Positions 24,551 through 30,772 of a stretch of 64,000 nucleotides of DNA are shown here, piece by piece. Each line of letters starts with the position of its first letter. Within the stretch, counting starts at the first letter, position 1. This stretch comes from Amycolatopsis sp. CA-230715 (GTDB lineage: Bacteria > Actinomycetota > Actinomycetes > Mycobacteriales > Pseudonocardiaceae). A program made the position numbers and the translations under genes. Below the pieces are notes generated by a model. That model was not told the origin of the DNA and did not search any database. It worked only from the letters and a program-made list of their open reading frames with translations. Where the stretch lies: the NCBI RefSeq assembly GCF_018736145.1, contig NZ_CP059997.1, forward strand, positions 3,843,501 to 3,907,500. The letters run 5' to 3'.

Positions 24551-24556
24551 TACCCT
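24551..24556 (+). promoter_or_regulatory. -10 element of dprE1 (leaderless)
   Basis: TACCCT lies exactly seven bases before GTG 24564. It would be inside the coding region if the upstream GTG at 24546 were used, which is a reason to choose 24564. Confidence 0.5.
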
Positions 24557-24563
24557 GGATCGG

Positions 24564-25931
24564 GTGAGCGAAATCCACACCGAGCGGCGTGCACTGACCG
24601 GCTGGGCGCGGACCGCCCCCACCATCGCCGACGTACTGACCACCACGGACGTCGAGGTCATCGCGCGAGCGGTGGCGAGCGCGGGCGAGCGCGGCGTGAT
24701 CGCCCGCGGGCTCGGCCGTTCCTACGGCGACCCCGCGCAGAACGCGGGCGGCCTCGTCGTCGACATGACCGCGCTGAACCGCGTCCACTCGATCGACCGC
24801 GACACCGCGCAGGTCGTCGTGGACGCGGGCGTCAGCCTCGACCAGCTGATGCGCGAGGCGCTGCCGCACGGCCTGTGGGTCCCGGTGCTGCCCGGCACCA
24901 GGCAGGTGACCGTGGGCGGCGCGATCGCGAACGACATCCACGGCAAGAACCACCACTCCGCGGGCAGCTTCGGCAACCACGTGGTCTCGCTGGACCTGAT
25001 CACCGCGGACGGGCAGATCCGCACGCTGACCCCGGACGGCCCCGATTCGGAGCTGTTCTGGGCCACCGTCGGCGGCATCGGCCTCACCGGCATCATCGTG
25101 CGCGCGACGATCGCGATGACCAGGACCGAGACCGCCTACTTCATCGTCGACAACGACCGCACCGACGATCTCGAAGGCACCCTCGAACTGGTCAGCGACG
25201 GGTCCGACGACAACTACACGTACTCGTCGATCTGGTTCGACACCATCTCGAAGGGTGCCAAGCTCGGCCGCGGCGCGTTCGCCCGCGGCTCGCTGGCGAA
25301 GCTCGACGAGCTGCCGCCGAAACTGCGCGCGGAACCATTGAAGTTCAACGCCCCGCAACTGCTGACGGTGCCGGACATCATGCCGAACGGCCTGATGAAC
25401 AAGCTGTCGCTGAGCGCGATCGGGGAGTTCTACTACCGGTCGACGCCGAAGCGCGGGCGCGGCGCGATCCAGAACATCACGGCCTTTTACCACATGCTCG
25501 ACCTGATCGGCGAGTGGAACCGCGGCTACGGCCGGAAGGGCTTCCTGCAGTACCAGTTCAGCACGCCGCTCGGCGCGAACGACGGCCTGCGGCGGATCGT
25601 GGAGAAGGTCGCCCACTCCGGGCACTACTCCGCGCTCAACGTGTTCAAGCAGATGGGCGAGGGCAACCGCGCGCCGCTGTCGTTCCCGCACCCCGGCTGG
25701 ATGGTGTGCCTCGACTTCCCGATCAAGTCCGGGCTCGGCAAGCTGTGCCAGGAACTCGACGAAGAGGTCCTCGCGATCGGCGGGCGGCTCTACACCGCGA
25801 AGGACTCGCGGACCTCGCCGGAAACGTTCGCCCGCATGTACCCGAGGCTCGAAGAATGGCGCAAGGTCCGCGCCGCCGTTGACCCCGAAGGCGTTTTCGC
25901 CTCTGACATGAGCCGGAGGCTCGAACTGTGA
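24564..25931 (+). CDS. dprE1: DprE1, decaprenylphosphoryl-ribose 2'-oxidase
   Basis: 455 residues. An FAD-binding PCMH domain includes RGLGRSYGDPAQNAGG (about 48-63) and VGGAIANDIHGKNHHSAGSFG (about 117-137, with the flavin-contacting histidine). The C-terminal domain contains PGWMVCLDFPIK with Cys382, which aligns with the benzothiazinone-reactive Cys387 of M. tuberculosis, and ends VFASDMSRRLEL as in mycobacteria. It oxidises decaprenyl-phosphoribose at C2 on the way to the arabinose donor. The stop overlaps the dprE2 start (GTGA). Confidence 0.96.
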   Translation: MSEIHTERRALTGWARTAPTIADVLTTTDVEVIARAVASAGERGVIARGLGRSYGDPAQNAGGLVVDMTALNRVHSIDRDTAQVVVDAGVSLDQLMREALPHGLWVPVLPGTRQVTVGGAIANDIHGKNHHSAGSFGNHVVSLDLITADGQIRTLTPDGPDSELFWATVGGIGLTGIIVRATIAMTRTETAYFIVDNDRTDDLEGTLELVSDGSDDNYTYSSIWFDTISKGAKLGRGAFARGSLAKLDELPPKLRAEPLKFNAPQLLTVPDIMPNGLMNKLSLSAIGEFYYRSTPKRGRGAIQNITAFYHMLDLIGEWNRGYGRKGFLQYQFSTPLGANDGLRRIVEKVAHSGHYSALNVFKQMGEGNRAPLSFPHPGWMVCLDFPIKSGLGKLCQELDEEVLAIGGRLYTAKDSRTSPETFARMYPRLEEWRKVRAAVDPEGVFASDMSRRLEL

Positions 25932-26683
25932 TCGACGCTGTTGGCAACCCCCAGACCCTCCTGCTGCTCGGCGGCACCTCCGACATCGGGCTCGCGATCG
26001 CCGAGCGGTACCTCGCCGAGCACCCGCTGCGCGTCGTGCTCGCCGCGCGCCAGACGCCCCGGCTGCAGGCCGCGGTGCAGCGCCTGAAGGACAAGGGCGC
26101 CGAAGTGTCCACTGTGGAGTTCGACGCCAAGGACACCGGATCGCACCCCGGCGTGCTGGACAAGGCGTTCGCCGACGGCGACATCGACGTCACCGTGGTC
26201 GCGTTCGGGCTCCTCGGCGACGCCGAAGAGGTGTGGCAGGACCACGCCAAGGCCGTCGAACTGGCCACCGTGAACTACACGGCCGCCGTCTCGGTCGGCG
26301 TCGCGCTCGCGGAGAAGCTCAAGAAGCAGGGCCACGGCCAGGTCATCGCGCTGTCCTCGGTGGCGGGCGAGCGGGTGCGCCGGTCCAACTTCCTGTACGG
26401 CTCCACGAAGGCCGGTTTCGACGGCTTCTACCTCGGCCTCGGCGAAGCGCTGGCCCCGTTCGGCGGGCAGGTCACCGTCGTCCGGTCCGGCCAGGTCACC
26501 ACCAAGATGACCGAGGGCATGAAGAACGCCCCGCTCACGCGCACCGCGGAGCAGGTCGCCGAGATCTCCGTCGCCGCCGCGCGCGCGGGCAAGGACCTCG
26601 TGTGGTCGCCGCCGCCGTTCCGGCTCGTGATGTCCGTGCTGCGCCACGTGCCCCGGAAGATCTTCCGCAAGCTGCCTGTTTGA
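25928..26683 (+). CDS. dprE2: DprE2, decaprenylphosphoryl-2-keto-ribose reductase
   Basis: 251 residues, a short-chain dehydrogenase. The N-terminal cofactor motif is LGGTSDIGLAIAERY and the catalytic residues are in ALSSVAGERVRRSNFLYGSTKAG (serine, then Y-x-x-x-K). With DprE1 it epimerises decaprenyl-phosphoribose to decaprenyl-phosphoarabinose, the only known donor for wall arabinan. Translation is coupled to dprE1 through a four-base overlap. A strong hairpin repeat follows the stop. Confidence 0.95.
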   Translation: MIDAVGNPQTLLLLGGTSDIGLAIAERYLAEHPLRVVLAARQTPRLQAAVQRLKDKGAEVSTVEFDAKDTGSHPGVLDKAFADGDIDVTVVAFGLLGDAEEVWQDHAKAVELATVNYTAAVSVGVALAEKLKKQGHGQVIALSSVAGERVRRSNFLYGSTKAGFDGFYLGLGEALAPFGGQVTVVRSGQVTTKMTEGMKNAPLTRTAEQVAEISVAAARAGKDLVWSPPPFRLVMSVLRHVPRKIFRKLPV

Positions 26684-26690
26684 TCCGCCC

Positions 26691-26744
26691 GCCCTGAAGG
26701 TGGCTTTCGGGGCATGTAGCGCCCCGAAAGCCACCTTCGAGGCA
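26691..26744. repeat. Paired palindromic repeat forming a perfect hairpin
   Basis: Arms 26697-26713 and 26721-26737 (GCCCCGAAAGCCACCTT and its complement) pair perfectly over 17 bases with a seven-base loop. It belongs to the GGCCACC-core family and lies between convergent dprE2 and the muramidase-like gene, so termination in both directions is plausible. Confidence 0.75.
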
Positions 26745-26779
26745 CTGCAAGCGGGGCTGCTGAACTCCGGGGAGGGGCG

Positions 26780-27658
26780 TCAGCGGGACAGGGTCAGGAA
26801 TTCCTGTTGTTCCCGGTCGTAGCGGGTGGTCAGGCCGTGGCCGTAGCGGTCCCACCAGTTCTGGGTGTGCCCTGCCTGGTGCGTCGTGGTGCCGCCGTAG
26901 ATCTGGCGGTCGTATTCGATGCGCGCGTCGTGGAACCGCTGCTGGAAGTCCTCGGGGGTCATTCCCCGCAGCGCGCCGATGGTGTCGGGGGAAAGGGTCG
27001 CGCTGCGGGTGATGTCGGCGCCCGCCATGTGGTTCAGGATCGCTTGCACACCACCGACTCCGCGCATGTGCGCGCCCGACATGACCGCGGCCTGCGCGCC
27101 GGGATCGGTGAAGTGCAACGCGCCCGCCTGCCGCGCGCGCTCGGTCATCAGCTCCGTGACAACAGCGTGCTCCTGCTCGCTCCCCACACCGTACTGCCGC
27201 CGCGCGGCCATGATCTGGTCGTAGCCGTTGTGCATGTTCTCGCGGAAGCCGTACGCCTCGCGCACTCCGCCCTGCTCGCCACCCGCGCCCTCCGAAGCCA
27301 TGATCGAGTCGACCACGCGGGAGTCCAAAGTGGCCGGTCGACCGCCGCCGGACGCCCCGCCGCCGTACCCTTGCGCCGTCGCGGTGTCGGCGGTTTCGTA
27401 CCCGTTCGTCGCGGCGTCCACATGGGAGCTGATGTCCTCGATCAACGACACGAACTTCCCGAGCCCGCCGACGAGCTGCTGCCGCAGTGACGCGTTCGCG
27501 CCCGCGACGCTGCCGCCGATCCCGGCGAACGCGAGCGCGTCGATCACCAGCGACTCCAGGTCACTCGTGACGGACGACGCCGCGGAGTTCAGGTCCTTCA
27601 CCGTGTTCGAAACGGAACGGACGACGTCGGGCTCGACGCGGTAGCTTCCGGTGGCCAC
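26780..27658 (-). CDS. WXG100-like N-terminus fused to a muramidase-like (GH108/PG_binding_3-type) domain
   Basis: 292 residues. Residues 1-95 form two long helices (VRSVSNTVKDLNSAASSV; GKFVSLIEDISSHVDAA) separated by a Gly-rich turn, as in type VII-secreted helical hairpins. After a Gly-rich linker (about 98-106), SIMASEGAGG offers a candidate catalytic Glu. The region from HFTDPGAQAAVM to QNWWDRYGHGLTTRYDREQ resembles the second half of GH108-type phage muramidases (QAILNHMAG, then an R/Y-rich helix and WxxR). The enzyme call is tentative. GTG 27658 has GAGGAG six bases upstream. No obvious immunity gene is adjacent. Confidence 0.6.
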   Translation of the reverse strand: MATGSYRVEPDVVRSVSNTVKDLNSAASSVTSDLESLVIDALAFAGIGGSVAGANASLRQQLVGGLGKFVSLIEDISSHVDAATNGYETADTATAQGYGGGASGGGRPATLDSRVVDSIMASEGAGGEQGGVREAYGFRENMHNGYDQIMAARRQYGVGSEQEHAVVTELMTERARQAGALHFTDPGAQAAVMSGAHMRGVGGVQAILNHMAGADITRSATLSPDTIGALRGMTPEDFQQRFHDARIEYDRQIYGGTTTHQAGHTQNWWDRYGHGLTTRYDREQQEFLTLSR

Positions 27659-27808
27659 GGCACGCTCCTCTCAACCGGGGCCTCCGAGGATTCCCCACCC
27701 GGCGCGCCGCGCGGACGGCCGAAATACCCACTCGCCGGCATCAACCGATCGGCCGATGCCGGTCCACCGGCGCGTGGATGTGCCGCACCCCGCCGGCCGG
27801 GCACGCTC

Positions 27809-28504
27809 GTGACCGTGACGACCAAAGGGGAAATCCGGCAAACGATCGTGGCCGTGCTCGTGGACGTGGTGCTCCCGCTCGCCGGGTACTACGCGCTGCG
27901 CGCGTTCGACGTCGCCGAGACGACCGCGCTCGTGCTGAGCGGCTTGCCGCCCGCGCTGCGCGTCGCCGTGACGTTCGCGCGGACGAGACGGGTCGACGCC
28001 ATGGGCCTGTTCGTGGTGCTCCTGGTGCTGCTCAACCTCGGCACCGCGGCGCTCACCGGCGACGCCAGGCTGCTCCTGGTCCGCGGCGGCTGGCTGAGCC
28101 TGCTGATCGCGGGCTGGATGCTCGGCAGCCTGGTGCTCGGCAGCCGCCCGGTCACCTACCTCGCCTGCCGCTCGCTGCTGGTGGGCAAGGCCGATCACCT
28201 CGACCGCCTGTGGGAAGCGCACGCGTCGTTCCGGCAGGTCTGGCGCAGGCTGACCGCGATCTGGGGCGGCGCCACCCTGTTCGGCTGCGCCCTGAACATC
28301 GTCACCGCCTATACGCTGCCCGTGGACGTCGTGCCCGCCCTCGACACCGGCTGGCACGTCGGTTCGTTCCTCGTGCTGCAGATCATCACGCAGATCCTGC
28401 TCCGCAGGGAGGGCACCCTCGGCGAACTCTGGCGCCCCTCGTGCACCCTCAACCCAGCCACGGAAAGGCAGTCCGGTGAGCATCACCATTCCCCCAGCCG
28501 GTGA
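27809..28504 (+). CDS. VC0807-family-like integral membrane protein
   Basis: 231 residues with about six predicted membrane helices (for example DVVLPLAGYYALRAF, MGLFVVLLVLLNLGTAAL, WLSLLIAGWMLGSLVLG, GSFLVLQIITQILL). The DVVLPLAGYY start followed by ALVLSGLPPALR is the pattern I associate with VC0807 family proteins of unknown function. The C-terminal tail is polar. Its end overlaps the start of the YceI gene by 29 bases, suggesting co-expression. GTG 27809 or 27815 could be the start. Confidence 0.72.
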   Translation: MTVTTKGEIRQTIVAVLVDVVLPLAGYYALRAFDVAETTALVLSGLPPALRVAVTFARTRRVDAMGLFVVLLVLLNLGTAALTGDARLLLVRGGWLSLLIAGWMLGSLVLGSRPVTYLACRSLLVGKADHLDRLWEAHASFRQVWRRLTAIWGGATLFGCALNIVTAYTLPVDVVPALDTGWHVGSFLVLQIITQILLRREGTLGELWRPSCTLNPATERQSGEHHHSPSR

Positions 28505-28985
28505 ATACGCGATCGACACCGATCGCTCCGCCGTCACGTTCACCACCAGGCACGTCTTCGGCCTCGGCGGCGTCCGCGGCAGCTTCGCGATCGCCAGCGG
28601 GCGGCTCACCGTCGCGGAGCCCGTCGAAGAGAGCACCGTGGCGGCCGCGATCGACGCGGGCAGCTTCCGCACCGGCAGCAACGCGCGCGACGGCGTGGTC
28701 AGGTCGAAGCGGTACCTGGAAACCGAGAAGTTCCCGGAGATCCGGTTCGCCTCGACCGGGCTCGGCGAGCAGGACGGTGAATGGGTCCTCGACGGCACGC
28801 TCACCGTCAAGGATTCGACGCAACCGGTGCGGCTCACCGTGGACGAGGTCGCGGCCGAAGCCGGCGTGATCACCGCCGGCGCGCACGTCCGCATCGACCG
28901 CTACGCCTTCGGGGTCACCGCGCAGAAGGGAATGACCGGGCGCCACCTCGACCTCGCACTCGAAATCACGGCGACGCCCGCCTGA
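28476..28985 (+). CDS. YceI-family lipid-binding protein
   Basis: 169 residues of the lipocalin-like YceI fold: YAIDTDRSAVTFTTRHVFGLGGVRGSF at the start, KRYLETEKFPEIRFAS in the middle and a strand-rich C-terminus. Family members bind polyprenoid or amide lipids. There is no signal peptide, so this one is cytosolic, as is usual in actinobacteria. It starts inside the end of the membrane protein gene, and its stop is only two bases from the convergent gene at 28987. Confidence 0.88.
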   Translation: MSITIPPAGEYAIDTDRSAVTFTTRHVFGLGGVRGSFAIASGRLTVAEPVEESTVAAAIDAGSFRTGSNARDGVVRSKRYLETEKFPEIRFASTGLGEQDGEWVLDGTLTVKDSTQPVRLTVDEVAAEAGVITAGAHVRIDRYAFGVTAQKGMTGRHLDLALEITATPA

Positions 28986-28986
28986 A

Positions 28987-29589
28987 TCACGCCGCCGAAG
29001 TGTGCCGGGACAACGCTTCCCGGCACGCTTTCGCCGCCGCCGCGGGATCGTCGGCGTAGAAGGCGATCACGCTCGCGCTCGCGGTTTTCCCCAGCGGCCT
29101 GGTGAACTCGACCGGTTCGGTCAGCTCTGCCACGACATTCGTTTCCGCGTCCAGCACGAGCCGGAATTCGTGGCCGGAGAAACGCAGATACCCGCCCGCG
29201 TCGTGGGTTTTCTTCTCGTGCCGGAACGAACCGATCTTGCTCATCGGGACCCGCACGTCCAGGTACCAGCCGAGCCGGATCCGCAGTTCCTCGTCGGAAA
29301 CCGTGTGCGGGCGCGTGATCGTCGCCGACAACAGGCCGAGCGTGAACAGGACGGTGTACCCGTCGGCCAACCACAGCAGGACGTGCACCCCGGGCGGGAA
29401 CCGCGCCAGCGAAAACGCGATCGATTCGACGACGCTGACTCCGCCGAAGGTCAGCAGCAGCGCGCGTTGCGCCCGCACGTAAGGCATCGCGACCGCGCCG
29501 GGCGCCACCGCCCGCCTGCGCCGCAGCAAGGTGACCGTGCTGCCCAGTGTCCGCCGCTCGTTGCGAAAGTAGCTCCCCAGTGGCCCCAT
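28987..29589 (-). CDS. Hypothetical membrane protein (200 aa)
   Basis: Not recognised. Two predicted membrane helices (about 42-62 and 68-92, HVLLWLADGYTVLFTLGLL) follow a basic N-terminus. The rest is cytosolic and strand-rich (ELRIRLGWYLDVRVPMSKIGSFRHEK, YLRFSGHEFRLVLDAETNVVAEL), resembling a PH-like domain of the bacterial membrane type. The last 30 residues form a helix. It is followed on the opposite strand by the YceI gene. Confidence 0.7.
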   Translation of the reverse strand: MGPLGSYFRNERRTLGSTVTLLRRRRAVAPGAVAMPYVRAQRALLLTFGGVSVVESIAFSLARFPPGVHVLLWLADGYTVLFTLGLLSATITRPHTVSDEELRIRLGWYLDVRVPMSKIGSFRHEKKTHDAGGYLRFSGHEFRLVLDAETNVVAELTEPVEFTRPLGKTASASVIAFYADDPAAAAKACREALSRHTSAA

Positions 29590-29606
29590 GCTTCAGGGTA
29601 CCGAGA

Positions 29607-30509
29607 TCAGCCGAGTGACCGCGACCATTCGTCGAAGAGCAGGTCGACGTGGTGCTCGTGGTACCTGGCGATGTCGAACACGTGCACCGATTTGGTCCAG
29701 ACCCCGTCGTCGTCCGGCTCGAACTCGTCCTCGGCCGCCTTGGCCTCCTTGGCGAGGTGCTCCAGCACGACCGTGCCGTCCGCCGCGATCGACCGCACCT
29801 GGCACGGCCTGCCCCGGTATTCCGCGCGCGTGGTCACCTCCGCGAGCCTCGTGCAGTCGGACACCGGCACCCGCGCCGTCCACCGCTCGCGCGCACTGTC
29901 CCAGGTGAACCGTTCGGGATCCGGATTTCGCTTGCCAGGAGCGGAAAGTCCGATGTGGCCTTCGTGCGGGTACGCGTCCGCCGGATACTCCACTTCGGAC
30001 AGTGTGGCGAGCAGCCCGGTGCGCGGCCGCTCCTGCACGGCGACCGGGCGCGGCCTGCGCTGCCCGGTGCCCGCGAAGGTCTCGTCCCGCCACCGCGTGA
30101 AGAGCAGGTCCCCCTGCTTTTCGTAGTAGTCGCGCAGTTCGGTCACCGGCACGGTCTTGTAGTACTCGTACTTGTTCTCCTGGATGAACCCGTTGCCGGT
30201 GGCCCAGAGCCCGTCCCACTCGGCGTACATGATGTGCGCCGACCCGGTGTCGTTGATCGTGCCGACCAGCACGCTGTGCCCGCGGTAGCTCGCGTACACG
30301 TCCACGGAGAAGACCCGCGAACACCGGTCCGCCGGTACCGTCGCGAGCCACTGCGCCTCGGCGTCGTCCCAGTCGTAGAGCGCCGGATCGGGATTGCCCG
30401 CCTGGCGCGAGTTCAGCCGCACCAGATCGGCACCGGGACTGTGCGACGCTTCGTGCAGAACACCGTCGACGAGCGCAAAAGTGCCCCGACGGTACGCGGG
30501 ATAACTCAT
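29607..30509 (-). CDS. Hypothetical protein with an internal duplication (300 aa)
   Basis: Not recognised. Two halves (about 1-150 and 160-300) share a layout: RNSRQAGNPDP-type or GKRNPDPERF segment, then W..A.RERW-type strand, a V(P/S)xxxC(S/T)R turn with one Cys (DRCSRVF; SDCTRLA), a YRG(H/R) strand and a closing acidic-aromatic helix ending LLFTRW or LLFDEW. So a domain of about 150 residues is repeated. It is acidic and has no signal peptide. ATG 30509 has GGAA just upstream. Function unknown; similar single-domain proteins occur near secreted toxin genes, but nothing proves that here. Confidence 0.7.
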   Translation of the reverse strand: MSYPAYRRGTFALVDGVLHEASHSPGADLVRLNSRQAGNPDPALYDWDDAEAQWLATVPADRCSRVFSVDVYASYRGHSVLVGTINDTGSAHIMYAEWDGLWATGNGFIQENKYEYYKTVPVTELRDYYEKQGDLLFTRWRDETFAGTGQRRPRPVAVQERPRTGLLATLSEVEYPADAYPHEGHIGLSAPGKRNPDPERFTWDSARERWTARVPVSDCTRLAEVTTRAEYRGRPCQVRSIAADGTVVLEHLAKEAKAAEDEFEPDDDGVWTKSVHVFDIARYHEHHVDLLFDEWSRSLG

Positions 30510-30759
30510 GGCTTCCTTACTTCCCGGGCACTTTCCCCGACGGAACAAAAACACCACACCCGGGACTCACTTGAGCGACAAGATAGTACAGTCGCCGCCT
30601 CGCGGCAGTCTCACACCAGCCGACGCAGGATCACCGTGCGTGACCGCCGGCGGTATCCGCAAACCGCGGATCGGGTGAAAACATCGAACCGGACCGCTTT
30701 CGCGTGGAGTTTTACCAGGTAGAACGGCGCCCGTAACATCATTGCCGCCGCGACTTCCC

Positions 30760-30765
30760 TAACAT
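30760..30765 (+). promoter_or_regulatory. -10 element of the emb gene (leaderless)
   Basis: TAACAT ends exactly seven bases before GTG 30773, with no ribosome site between. A start at the GTG is therefore predicted for the mRNA as well. Confidence 0.45.
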
Positions 30766-30772
30766 TGGGGCA

